NCBI RefSeq assembly: GCF_003026395.1
Contig: NZ_PYOO01000004.1
Span: forward strand, 186,001 to 250,000
Length of the DNA stretch: 64,000 nucleotides
Origin: Photobacterium iliopiscarium
Lineage (GTDB): Bacteria > Pseudomonadota > Gammaproteobacteria > Enterobacterales > Vibrionaceae
Direction of reading: 5' to 3'
The position numbers and the translations under genes were made by a program. This document shows, one piece after another, positions 55,595 through 64,000 of the stretch (position 1 is its first letter; each line of letters starts with the position of its first letter). A model generated the notes under the pieces. The model was not told where the DNA came from, did not search any database, and was given only the letters and a program-made list of their open reading frames with translations.

Positions 55595-56437
55595 TTAATC
55601 GTTATCATTCAGACGAATACCGTCTTTTTCAATCACAATTAAACCTTTTTTGTACAAGCCACCAATCGTCTTTTTAAACGTTGCTTTACTGGTACGGAAT
55701 ACACGGAAAATATCTTCAGGGCTAGATTTATCACTAACAGGAATAAAGCCACCTTTGATCTCTAAAGATGTTAAGATCTTATCCGCTAAATCGTCAACTT
55801 TACCTAAACCTACTTTTTGTAGAGATAGGTTAATTTTGCCATCTGGACGAATTTCTTGAATGTATGCTTTTAGTTGCTTACCAATAAACAGTTTGCCAAA
55901 AGCTTCTGTTTTAAAGAATAAACCCCAGTGCTCACCATTAATAACCGCTTTGTAACCAAGTTCTGTCGTTTCAGCAATGATCACTTGTACTTCTTGGCCC
56001 ACTTTATAATTAGCAGGTGTAAGATCAAGGAAACGGTTAAACTTAGTTGAACCAACGATACGACCAGATGCACGATCCGTGTAAACACGAACCATGATTT
56101 CTTCGCCTTCTTCTAAGCGACGACGTTGCTCACTAAACGGAATTAGCAAGTCTTTACGTAAACCCCAATCAGCGAATGCACCGATAGTCGTTGCACCAAC
56201 AATACGTAATTTAGCAAAACCACCCACTTCAACCAATGGTTCATCCGTGGTTGCAATCACTTCATCTTCAGAGTCAAAGTAAATAAAAACTTTAAGCTTG
56301 TCGCCGAGCTTAGTACCTGCTGGCACAGTGTTCTTTGGTAACAAGATATTACCGAAATCATCACCACCATTAAGGAACACACCAAAATCTACCAATTTGA
56401 TAACTTCTAGAGTGTTGTATTGTCCAATTTTAATCAT
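55595..56437 (-). CDS. cvfB: CvfB-family S1-like RNA-binding protein
   Basis: 280 residues with tandem S1-like OB domains: residues 1-65 (MIKIGQYNTLEVIKLVDFGV), 68-130 (LRIVGATTIGAFADWGLRKD), 140-210, and a C-terminal winged helix (PEDIFRVFRTSKATFKKTIG, then GLYKKGLI). This is the CvfB/YitL layout. Family members bind RNA and affect virulence-factor expression in Gram-positives; the role in Vibrionaceae is not defined. Confidence 0.85.
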   Translation of the reverse strand: MIKIGQYNTLEVIKLVDFGVFLNGGDDFGNILLPKNTVPAGTKLGDKLKVFIYFDSEDEVIATTDEPLVEVGGFAKLRIVGATTIGAFADWGLRKDLLIPFSEQRRRLEEGEEIMVRVYTDRASGRIVGSTKFNRFLDLTPANYKVGQEVQVIIAETTELGYKAVINGEHWGLFFKTEAFGKLFIGKQLKAYIQEIRPDGKINLSLQKVGLGKVDDLADKILTSLEIKGGFIPVSDKSSPEDIFRVFRTSKATFKKTIGGLYKKGLIVIEKDGIRLNDND

Positions 56438-56762
56438 GTATCAGGTACTCTCTTTATAGGCAACAACACGCTTACAGTGCAGTTGGTTCAATATCTTTAT
56501 CAAGCAATTTTTAGCCGCAATAATTAATTAACTATCACTGACTAGGCAATACGTTATAATGAACGGGTTGCGCTTATGATGTCGGCATTATACGTGATGT
56601 TGCGACCCTTCGCCCAACCTATCTGCAATTATTTGATGTTTTTTCATTCTATTAGCCTCAATAATTGTGATTTATAAATAATAGACAAAAAAATATTCTC
56701 ATATAATCTCAATGATAACCTATTTATGCCATTTAGCATTCGCCTCGGAGGGCTAACTAAAA
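56438..56762. other. Divergent intergenic region
   Basis: 325 bp between cvfB and the following unknown gene. A TATAAT at 56555-56560 is a candidate -10 on the plus strand but has no convincing -35. A GGAGGG ribosome site lies 12 bases before the GTG at 56763. Confidence 0.4.
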
Positions 56763-58160
56763 GTGATTACTGTCGATAAAAAAGATGGGCATAAACTCAA
56801 AATATCTCATGTGATTCAAGAAACAACTAATCGACAGCTTGATATGTACATATTTATCCCAGGAGAGCTGGGGTTAAATGCCAATATCATCTCTGAAGAA
56901 GAGTTTTATCATAATGCCATTCATGGCAAACGTACTTATTTCAGTGATATAAACCACCTGCCTTTAGTGCATAGTCGCCTTGCTAGTCGAGGAAAATTAT
57001 CTATTGAGCAGTACCGTTTAAGTTTGAGCCTTTACGCCTACCAATATGCGTTAGCCTTGGAAAAAACAACGCAGCAATTATTAGGTGATAGCAATGAATC
57101 TAAACAAGAAGAGATCGAAGAAGCAGCACAGCTAGCCGTTCGTATTCTAAAGCGATTACGTCGTAACATTCCAACCGATAAAAAACTACTTAAATATTAT
57201 GAGAATATTGATAACTATTTATCTTGGTTTACAGAACAACGACTGCTACAACTCATCGCCCATTTACCCCGAGGGACTGAGTATAATGAAATTAAGCCAC
57301 AGCTATTAGAAATCTGTCAAAGAGAAGCCCAACACCGTACCGATAACAATTATAACTCCGTCAGAGCAATGCAAGACCCAACGCGAATGTCGAATAAAAT
57401 GCGATTATTGCGTCGATTAATTGAATACCCTGTCACCATGAGTGAAAAGACAATCGAATTAGGTAAAAATACCCGTAAAATTGTCACAGGGGCAGCGGCC
57501 GGCATTGTCATGATTTTCGTGACCTTAATACTGATAAAAGCACGCGGTATGTTGGGTGATATTACTGCCTCATTCATTGTTGTACTGTCATTTATTTATG
57601 CGGCACGTGAAGTCTTTAAAGATGACTTAAAAACCATGCTCTGGCGATGGATGAGAAAAGGTAAAGCTCGTTGGAGAAAGCAATTTTTTGATGCCAATAC
57701 GGGTAATGTTATTGGACAACAGCTTGAATGGTTAGAATTTATTAGTTACGACAGTTTACCCGAAGTTATTCGAAAAACACGTAAGCATAATGTGTCTCAC
57801 CGTGAAGAAACCATTTTGCATTATAAAAGTACCACCAGAATGTCACCCACTAAATTTTTAAGTGGTTATGAACAAACTCGAGAGTCAATTATTCTTGACC
57901 TACGTGCGATTGCAACATTAATGGAAAAAGGCTCACAACGTCTCTATCAACTCAAAGACGGTCAAGTCACCAAAGAGTCGGTAGAAAAAAGACATTTAAT
58001 TAACTTGATCACCAAAGAAACAGATGAAGATAAAACTGTACGAATTCAACGGTGGAAAATCATCATGAGTCGTTCAAAAATTGTTGATATTGAAGTTATT
58101 ATTACACCAGAGCCTAAAAAATCGAAGCCTAAACAAGCTATCAACGTCAGTAACTCATAA
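56763..58160 (+). CDS. Hypothetical two-TM membrane protein, 465 aa
   Basis: Not recognised as a named family. A soluble helical domain of about 235 residues (charged, with KLSIEQYRLSLSLYAYQYAL and AAQLAVRILKRLRRN) is followed by two adjacent transmembrane helices (about 240-259 and 266-281). A basic cytoplasmic C-terminal domain (DDLKTMLWRWMRKGKARWRK to the end) completes it. Both large domains are predicted cytoplasmic. The start is GTG with an upstream GGAGGG. It is monocistronic. A membrane-anchored regulator or scaffold is possible, but nothing in the sequence shows a catalytic motif. Confidence 0.6.
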   Translation: MITVDKKDGHKLKISHVIQETTNRQLDMYIFIPGELGLNANIISEEEFYHNAIHGKRTYFSDINHLPLVHSRLASRGKLSIEQYRLSLSLYAYQYALALEKTTQQLLGDSNESKQEEIEEAAQLAVRILKRLRRNIPTDKKLLKYYENIDNYLSWFTEQRLLQLIAHLPRGTEYNEIKPQLLEICQREAQHRTDNNYNSVRAMQDPTRMSNKMRLLRRLIEYPVTMSEKTIELGKNTRKIVTGAAAGIVMIFVTLILIKARGMLGDITASFIVVLSFIYAAREVFKDDLKTMLWRWMRKGKARWRKQFFDANTGNVIGQQLEWLEFISYDSLPEVIRKTRKHNVSHREETILHYKSTTRMSPTKFLSGYEQTRESIILDLRAIATLMEKGSQRLYQLKDGQVTKESVEKRHLINLITKETDEDKTVRIQRWKIIMSRSKIVDIEVIITPEPKKSKPKQAINVSNS

Positions 58161-58231
58161 TTTATAACCCGTACAAATGAGAATACCCTCATCTCGAGGG
58201 CATTCTCATTAATAACCATAACTACTTATCA

Positions 58232-59374
58232 TTAATTAGAGCGTACACACTCGGGTAATTCAGCGCCTTTTTTTGTTAATCCAAATTGCCACACATTGAG
58301 ATCACGACAACGAAATGCGCCCGCACATGACAATAAATAGTAACGCCACATACGATAGAATTTTTCACCATAATGTTCTGAAATTTCAGGCCAATTCTGC
58401 TCAAATTTTTCGTTCCATGCGACTAATGTTTTATCGTAATCAGGGCCGATATTTTGCACATCTTCAATATTAAAATAATCTTCCGCAGCCGAGCCAATCT
58501 GCGTCATTGATGGCACCACACCATTTGGGAAGATATATTTATTTATCCATGCGTCTGTTTCTGTTTTAGAGTTGGGGCTACCAATGGTATGTAATAAAAA
58601 TATTCCATCATCAGCCAGATAGCGGTAAGCGGCTTTAAAATAATCAGAATAATTATCAGGGCCGACATGTTCCATCATACCAATAGAAACCACACGATCA
58701 TAAGGTTGTTCCGGTGTATGTAGACGATAATCTTGTACAATAAATTTGACAGGAAGGTTTAAATCATCAGCACGTTGTTGACCCAGTGCCGATTGCTCTT
58801 TTGACAGCGTTAAACCATCGCAAATAACCCCATAATGTTCTGCTGCATAATTCATAAAACTGCCCCAACCACACCCAATATCCAGTAAGCGCATACCTGG
58901 TTTAAGCCCCATTTTACGGCACACTAAATCAAGTTTGGCCTCTTGAGCACTATCAAGATCGGTTGCATCTTTCCAATACCCACAGGTATATGTCATTCGT
59001 TTATCAAGCATTGATGCGAATAAATCATTACCTAAGTCATAATGGAAAGGTACATCCTTAGTAACTCGATCAATACTTTGATGATTAAAAAGGTGTTTTA
59101 CTTTTGATGCGCCAATTTTTAAACCAACAGCCAGTTTAGTCGATAAATCTAGCTTTTCATCAATACGGGCATGTAATACACGATTGATCATTTCATCAAT
59201 CGCATTACAACTCCACCAGCCATCCATATAGCTTTCACCAAAACCTAATGAACCATCAGTTAATACACGATCATATAACCGTTCATCATGAACGTGAAGA
59301 TCCCAAGGGCGAGAGCCATTAATAATTACATCAGCATGAGATAATAGATTTTGGAAAAACTTTTCATTTGTCAT
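58232..59374 (-). CDS. cfa: Cyclopropane-fatty-acyl-phospholipid synthase
   Basis: 380-residue SAM-dependent methyltransferase that converts unsaturated acyl chains to cyclopropane rings in membrane phospholipids. Evidence: FHYDLGNDLFASMLDKRMTY, CGYW, the SAM loop LLDIGCGWGSFMNYAAEHYG, GMMEHVGPDNYSDYF, and the C-terminal FRCRDLNVWQFGL. The ATG at 59374 follows TAAGGAATATTAGTG; a GTG one codon upstream is possible. The length matches E. coli Cfa (382). Confidence 0.94.
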   Translation of the reverse strand: MTNEKFFQNLLSHADVIINGSRPWDLHVHDERLYDRVLTDGSLGFGESYMDGWWSCNAIDEMINRVLHARIDEKLDLSTKLAVGLKIGASKVKHLFNHQSIDRVTKDVPFHYDLGNDLFASMLDKRMTYTCGYWKDATDLDSAQEAKLDLVCRKMGLKPGMRLLDIGCGWGSFMNYAAEHYGVICDGLTLSKEQSALGQQRADDLNLPVKFIVQDYRLHTPEQPYDRVVSIGMMEHVGPDNYSDYFKAAYRYLADDGIFLLHTIGSPNSKTETDAWINKYIFPNGVVPSMTQIGSAAEDYFNIEDVQNIGPDYDKTLVAWNEKFEQNWPEISEHYGEKFYRMWRYYLLSCAGAFRCRDLNVWQFGLTKKGAELPECVRSN

Positions 59375-59755
59375 CACTAATATTCCTTATATAACGATTT
59401 ATATGACAAATTGCCTTTAAATAAGGTCGACAACAAGTTCAATTGTTGAAAAATAAGATTTAACAATTTTTCCCATACATTATTTAAATCTAAAGTTACA
59501 AAAAATATAAACGGAAAAATCCAACAAAATAGTTTTTATATATATTTCAGCCTTATTTATAATATGTTCCTAATGAACATCGCATGAATAATTAATAGAT
59601 TTATACTTGTTTATTATTTTATTAAATTAACGGTTAATTTTATAAAAAAGAAATTGATTCCACAATGTAACTAATACCCCTACTTTTCATCCCTTGTTTA
59701 TTTATCATAACTCGATAAGCTTAAATAACGCCCTTCTTTAGCTATAGGTATGCCC
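59375..59755. other. AT-rich divergent region between cfa and selO
   Basis: 381 bp containing the promoters of both genes. Long A/T tracts occur around 59450-59700; no operator, repeat or reading frame stands out. Confidence 0.5.
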
Positions 59756-61222
59756 ATGAAAACATTATCGACACTGACATTTACTAATAGCTATTGTGAT
59801 CTTCCTGACAGTCTTGGAACACGGGTTACACCACAGCCTTTAGATAGCCCTTTTCTAGTGCATTTTAATCCACTTGTCGCAGAAAAACTTGAGCTTACTT
59901 CCATTACAGCACTTGACCCAAGCTTTGTTGATATCTTTAGCGGTAACGCAACATTGGTAGGATTATCACCTTTAGCAATGAAATATTGTGGACATCAATT
60001 TGGTCAATATAATCCCGATCTTGGGGACGGTCGTGGACTACTGCTTGGTGACATTATTACAAGTAACGGTAGAAAATGGGATTTACATTTAAAAGGTTCG
60101 GGCAAAACACCTTACTCTAGAACGGGTGATGGACGCGCGGTTTTACGCTCATCAATTCGTGAATACCTTGCCAGTGCGGCGATGGAAGGCCTTGGCATTG
60201 CAACAACACATGCATTAGCAATTATAGGTAGTGAAACACCTGTTGCACGAGAAAAAATAGAAACAGCCGCCACACTTATTCGCGTTGCTGAAAGTCATCT
60301 CCGTTTTGGGCATTTTGAATACCTGTTTTATAGCGGCCAACATGCAGAACTGCAACAATTAGCCGATTATGTGATTGAACATCATTTTGCTGAGTTAACC
60401 ACAACAGACTCCCCTTACGCCGAGATGTTTAAACAGATCTGTCATCGCACCGCAATAATGATCGCAGCTTGGCAAGCAGTAGGATTTGCACATGGCGTTA
60501 TGAACACTGATAATATGTCGATACTCGGACTAACATTTGATTATGGTCCATTTGGTTTTCTTGACGATTATGACCCTCATTATATTTGTAATCATTCAGA
60601 TTATTCTGGCCGTTATGCTTTTGATCAACAACCCTCAATCGCTTTATGGAACTTATCAGCTTTAGGTTACGCCCTAACGCCACTCTTAGATAAAACAGAG
60701 ATAGATCATGGTTTAGAGCATTACCAACACCAGCTGCAACAACAATATAGCCATAACATGCGCCAAAAATTAGGATTAACACTAACGAACGATGTCGATA
60801 GCGCCTTATTTTCAGATCTGTTGCAATTGTTACAGCAGCATCATGTTGACTACAGTTTATTCTTTCGAACATTGTCATATATTACGGTGACAGACTTACC
60901 TCACAGCTGTTCTTTATTCAGTGAATTATTCCCATGTACTTCAGATCTTAAAAAATGGTTAGATCGTTATCAGCAACGATTATTACTTGAACCTAACGAT
61001 AACCAACGTTTAGCCGTGATGCAGCAACATAACCCTAAATATATTCTACGTAATTACCTTGCTCAACAAGCCATTGAAAAAGCACAACAAGGTGACTATC
61101 AACTCATAGATCAATTAATGACGGTATTAGCCCGCCCCTTTGATGAGCATAAAAACGCAGAAATATTAGCTCAACTACCGCCACATTGGGGTAAGCATCT
61201 TGAGATAAGTTGTTCATCATAA
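59756..61222 (+). CDS. selO: Protein adenylyltransferase SelO (YdiU)
   Basis: 488-residue pseudokinase-fold enzyme that transfers AMP to Ser, Thr or Tyr of target proteins, linked to redox homeostasis. Conserved blocks are YCGHQFGQYNPDLGDGRG, HLKGSGKTPYSRTGDGRAVL, RSSIREYLASAAMEGLG, HGVMNTDNMSILGLTFDYGP and FGFLDDYDPHYICNHSD. The C-terminus ends in HLEISCSS, without the selenocysteine motif of eukaryotic SelO. The ATG at 59756 follows ATAGGTATGCCC; an ATG six bases upstream is less well spaced. Confidence 0.93.
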   Translation: MKTLSTLTFTNSYCDLPDSLGTRVTPQPLDSPFLVHFNPLVAEKLELTSITALDPSFVDIFSGNATLVGLSPLAMKYCGHQFGQYNPDLGDGRGLLLGDIITSNGRKWDLHLKGSGKTPYSRTGDGRAVLRSSIREYLASAAMEGLGIATTHALAIIGSETPVAREKIETAATLIRVAESHLRFGHFEYLFYSGQHAELQQLADYVIEHHFAELTTTDSPYAEMFKQICHRTAIMIAAWQAVGFAHGVMNTDNMSILGLTFDYGPFGFLDDYDPHYICNHSDYSGRYAFDQQPSIALWNLSALGYALTPLLDKTEIDHGLEHYQHQLQQQYSHNMRQKLGLTLTNDVDSALFSDLLQLLQQHHVDYSLFFRTLSYITVTDLPHSCSLFSELFPCTSDLKKWLDRYQQRLLLEPNDNQRLAVMQQHNPKYILRNYLAQQAIEKAQQGDYQLIDQLMTVLARPFDEHKNAEILAQLPPHWGKHLEISCSS

Positions 61223-61270
61223 AAGACCAACATTGATCATTTGAGATAATAAATATTTAAAATTAATTGA

Positions 61271-61306
61271 TTAAACGCCTTAATATATTGATGCTAAGGC
61301 GTTTAA
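61271..61306. terminator. Bidirectional terminator between selO and metC
   Basis: TTAAACGCCTTA (61271-61282) pairs perfectly with TAAGGCGTTTAA (61295-61306) across a 12-nt loop. Confidence 0.8.
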
Positions 61307-61316
61307 TTTATAAAAC

Positions 61317-62504
61317 TTACGCTATACGCATTAACCCTTGCGCAAGATCATCAAGCAGATCATCACAATCTTCTAATCCAATATGAACCCGTATCAATGT
61401 ACCTTCAAAATCAACCTTACCCGCAGGACGAATACGATTAAGCTCTTCCGGCTGATTAGCTAAAATAAGAGATTCATAACCGCCCCATGAATACGCCATA
61501 CTGAAGTGTTTAAAATTATCCAAGAAATCCGCAATCTGCTGACTATCAAGACGTTTTTTTAATACAAAAGAAAATAAACCACAGCTACCATTGAAATCAC
61601 GTAGGAAAAATTCGTGACCTTTACAACTAGGTAACGCGGGATGGTTAACCCGTTCAACTTGAGGATGTTGCGCTAACCATTCTGCAATTTTAATACTGCT
61701 CTCGTGGTGTTGCTTTAAACGTACTCCCATTGTGCGTAAACCGCGAGCCGCAATATAAGCAGTATCAGCATCCACCATTTGCCCCATTAAATATGAGCGT
61801 TCTTGCAATTGATTCCAACAACGATTATTTGCAACCGCAGTACCTAACATTGCATCAGAATGACCCACTATATATTTAGTGCCAGCTTGAACAGAGATGT
61901 CTACATCATGATCGAGTGCTTTAAATAACACCCCAGCAGCCCATGTATTATCAACAATGATCACCGCTTCAGGGTTAATCGCCCTAACCGCTTTAACAAT
62001 AGCCGGAATATCTTGCACTTCCATGGTGATTGAACTTGGTGATTCTAAAAACACCACTTTAGTATTGGGTTGCACTTTGTCCGCAATACTAGCGCCAATG
62101 AGAGGATCATAATAAGTCGTGTCAACATTAAGCCCTTTCAATACCACATTACAGAAATCTTGAGTTGGTTCATAAGCCGCGCCAGTCATTAACAGGTGAT
62201 CGCCCGCTTTCACAAATGCTAAAATTGAATTTGCTACCGCCGCCGCACCACAAGGATAAAGATAACATCCAGCACCACCTTCAATTTCAACCATCGCTTG
62301 TTGTAATGAGAAATGGGTTAATGTGCCTCGACGACCATAAAACAATTCACCATTAGCACGATTGATCGTGGCTTGCTTTTTATCTGCGACAGAATCAAAT
62401 ACTAATGAAGATGCTCGTTGAATAACACTATTTACAGCCCCTAAACCAAATTTCTTTGATCGCCCAGCTGTGATTAGTTGAGTATTTATTTTATGACTAG
62501 ACAT
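61317..62504 (-). CDS. metC: Cystathionine beta-lyase
   Basis: 395-residue PLP enzyme of the Cys/Met metabolism family, splitting cystathionine to homocysteine, pyruvate and ammonia. Lys210 in [17 protein letters not shown] binds PLP; YGRRGT (56-61) and [14 protein letters not shown] belong to the active site. The length equals E. coli MetC (395). The ribosome site GAGGGAGTAAC precedes the ATG. Confidence 0.94.
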   Translation of the reverse strand: MSSHKINTQLITAGRSKKFGLGAVNSVIQRASSLVFDSVADKKQATINRANGELFYGRRGTLTHFSLQQAMVEIEGGAGCYLYPCGAAAVANSILAFVKAGDHLLMTGAAYEPTQDFCNVVLKGLNVDTTYYDPLIGASIADKVQPNTKVVFLESPSSITMEVQDIPAIVKAVRAINPEAVIIVDNTWAAGVLFKALDHDVDISVQAGTKYIVGHSDAMLGTAVANNRCWNQLQERSYLMGQMVDADTAYIAARGLRTMGVRLKQHHESSIKIAEWLAQHPQVERVNHPALPSCKGHEFFLRDFNGSCGLFSFVLKKRLDSQQIADFLDNFKHFSMAYSWGGYESLILANQPEELNRIRPAGKVDFEGTLIRVHIGLEDCDDLLDDLAQGLMRIA

Positions 62505-62669
62505 GTTACTCCCTCAATGTGCCGTCAGTATGTTATTGAATCTTCATTGTATAACACGAATAAGCATATCTAACTAGAAACGAAAAGTTATTAATTACTA
62601 CTATTCGACCATCACAAGCTAACGCTAATAATGTATATTATTTACATTCTAGATTTAGGTAACAGACCA

Positions 62670-63155
62670 ATGAAAAAAATATATCTCGTAATACTGACCA
62701 TAGCACTATTTTCTAGTCATGCTTTTGCCGACAGTAATATCTGGTTAAATAGCAATAACAAAAGTATTACACCCAATGCCATAATAAAAAATCATCAAAT
62801 TTGGTTACCAACCAATCAAACCCAGACACCTAATTTTGTTATTTTTGACCAAATGGATCAGAATAAAATCACCCAAGCATTAACAAATAATCAGGGGGTT
62901 ATTGTTATTAAAAACAATCAAATATGGGTTAATGAAATAAGCACTCAACCTCCATTTGCAATCTTGCGTAGTGGTAATCAAATTTGGTTACAGGATAACC
63001 ATGGCACCGTTGCTAATGCCATCATTAAACCCAATGGTACGTTATGGTTATCAACCAATAATAGTACAATTGCCAGTGCTTATATTGAAGGAAATAACCA
63101 ACATCAAGATGGCTTTATTATCGCAGCATTACTGTTATCCCAACAATTACAATGA
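62670..63155 (+). CDS. Secreted protein of 20-residue IWL repeats, unknown
   Basis: 161 residues with a signal peptide cleaved after AFA (residue 20). The rest is built of about 20-residue units starting at 23, 43, 63 (degenerate), 84, 104 and 124. Each has the pattern [NQ]IWL-x-N-x-T-x-A-I-I-K-x-N, for example NIWLNSNN, QIWLPTNQ, QIWVNEIS, QIWLQDNH and TLWLSTNN. The repeated Ile-Trp-Leu strand and polar turn suggest a small beta-propeller, beta-solenoid or carbohydrate-binding fold. No family recognised. The ATG at 62670 follows TAGGTAACAGACC. Confidence 0.6.
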   Translation: MKKIYLVILTIALFSSHAFADSNIWLNSNNKSITPNAIIKNHQIWLPTNQTQTPNFVIFDQMDQNKITQALTNNQGVIVIKNNQIWVNEISTQPPFAILRSGNQIWLQDNHGTVANAIIKPNGTLWLSTNNSTIASAYIEGNNQHQDGFIIAALLLSQQLQ

Positions 63156-63288
63156 TGACAAGATAATAACCCATTGATTATTAATCACTATTATTTCAAC
63201 TTATCATTGCAACAATTAGGCTAGTGTAATTGATCGTTTTTCCTTAAAATATGCCATCGCAACATGTAACCACTCAAAGAGTACAACA

Positions 63289-63540
63289 ATGATTAATAAT
63301 GAACTAAGCGTTATCGATAGCCTTGAAGAACTAGAAGCCTTTTTACTTTCAGTTGAAAACGGTGGCCTTGGCTTACAAAGTGTCGAAGGTATCGGTATGG
63401 CAACTAACAACACTGATGGTCGTCACTTTGTTGCTGTTTTTAATAACCAACAACAGCTTATTTACGGACGCTGGGTGAGCGATGCTGTCTTTGAAAACGG
63501 CAAAGAATTAGTCAGCAAAGGCCCTCGCCGTACTCATTAA
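63289..63540 (+). CDS. Hypothetical protein, 83 aa
   Basis: Small soluble protein starting MINNELSVIDSLEELEAFLL, with GGLGLQSVEGIGMATNN, HFVAVFNNQQQLIYGRWVSD and a basic end SKGPRRTH. The pattern looks like a compact alpha-beta domain. No family recognised. An AAAGAG sequence lies before the ATG, and a terminator follows 30 bp after the stop, supporting a real gene. Confidence 0.6.
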   Translation: MINNELSVIDSLEELEAFLLSVENGGLGLQSVEGIGMATNNTDGRHFVAVFNNQQQLIYGRWVSDAVFENGKELVSKGPRRTH

Positions 63541-63568
63541 TTAATACAATTATCTCTCCATTATATAG

Positions 63569-63602
63569 AAAACGCCTCATTAATAATGATAGGCGTTTTT
63601 TT
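63569..63602 (+). terminator. Rho-independent terminator after the 83-aa gene
   Basis: AAAACGCCT (63569-63577) pairs with AGGCGTTTT (63591-63599), followed by more T. Confidence 0.88.
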
Positions 63603-63794
63603 CATCAATAAAAAAAACCGATAAACAATGGTTTGCTATTTTATAAGTTAATGATCTACTATCAGAGTTAAATATATAGATACATTTACCTTATAAATAT
63701 CGTTATCCATTTTAATATTAACCACCTTATTTATAATCCTACGGCAAGATAACGCCAACAACATAACTGACTAAAATTTTGAAGGACATTATCA

Positions 63795-64000
63795 ATGCCA
63801 TTATCTTCTTACAAACCATTATTACCTTTGGTGATTATGGGTAGTGCTCTCATCATTAGTGTTAACGTTAATGCTCAAGGTCTGCAATGCAATAACCCAG
63901 CCTCTGCAATAGAAAAAACGATCTGCGCTTCCTCGGCATTAACCAAAATGAATAACCGACTTGAGCAAGCGTATGCGCAATTAAAAAAAACACAGTCCCC
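63795..64000 (+). CDS. LprI/DUF1311 lysozyme-inhibitor-like protein (partial)
   Basis: The first 68 codons of a secreted protein cut by the right edge. A signal peptide ends near VNAQG. The mature start LQCNNPASAIEKTICASSAL, then NRLEQAYAQL, is the LprI N-terminal/DUF1311 pattern, in which paired cysteines (CNN, TICAS) and the N-RL-Q-Y segment are conserved. Such proteins are periplasmic; some inhibit lysozyme. GAAGGACATTATCA precedes the ATG. Confidence 0.75.
   Translation, partial: MPLSSYKPLLPLVIMGSALIISVNVNAQGLQCNNPASAIEKTICASSALTKMNNRLEQAYAQLKKTQS

Noticed and set aside
59756..61222. Selenocysteine in SelO
   Set aside because: The frame ends in a normal stop after CSS; no in-frame TGA or SECIS-like structure was noted.

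Overview
The window looks like a chromosomal segment of a marine Vibrionaceae bacterium. My best guess is Photobacterium, of the P. phosphoreum type. This is inferred from gene content and protein style (Gsk, HrpA and HrpB, SanA, Alx, YjjI/YjjW, MoeA/MoeB, Cfa, SelO, MetC), low GC and short AT-rich spacers; no 16S rRNA is present to confirm it. I saw no rRNA, tRNA, CRISPR array or intact insertion sequence.

Layout. 1-665: start of a PTS GlcNAc permease (nagE), cut by the window edge. 1.1-8.5 kb: small housekeeping and stress genes (PAP2 phosphatase, XRE-type regulator, a Cys-rich secreted protein next to a DUF411 metal protein, a MarR/DUF3861 divergent pair with clear palindromic operators, a lipoprotein, YghU-like GST, a type II haloacid dehalogenase, and a short DUF2188/zinc-ribbon operon). 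8.7-21.5 kb: a very AT-rich surface-polysaccharide island on the minus strand, with Wzx flippase, Wzc-like co-polymerase/BY-kinase, EpsG/Wzy-like polymerase and five glycosyltransferases. Downstream of it, behind its own terminator, lies a large protein with a Tat signal, a phage tail-fibre N-terminal module, a probable beta-helix body and a C-terminal S74 intramolecular chaperone. This apparently domesticated tailspike is the most striking item in the window.

22-42 kb: DUF2786 protein, inosine-guanosine kinase, an APC permease preceded by two sharp palindromes, HrpA, a MATE pump divergent from an AraC regulator, ZntB, a TerB-like protein, HrpB, a stand-alone MenB of the bicarbonate-independent (Asp) type, NAD-malic enzyme, SanA, and a very small minus-strand ORF with its own terminator. 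41.6-48.1 kb: DASS transporter, an unknown protein, a yybP-ykoY manganese riboswitch with terminator ahead of alx/terC, a HAD phosphatase and an L,D-transpeptidase.

48.7-64 kb: glycyl-radical pair yjjI-yjjW overlapping a convergent LysR gene, folE, moeA-moeB-glutaredoxin, a CvfB-type RNA-binding protein, an unknown two-TM protein, cfa, selO, metC, a secreted protein built of 20-residue repeats, a small unknown protein, and the start of an LprI/DUF1311 protein cut by the window edge.

Working together: the polysaccharide genes form one biosynthetic unit that lacks Wza, Wzb and the initiating sugar-phosphate transferase, so it must rely on genes outside the window. The Tat-tailspike may process or anchor that polymer. 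YjjW activates YjjI. MoeA and MoeB serve molybdenum-cofactor synthesis. The riboswitch ties Alx expression to Mn2+.
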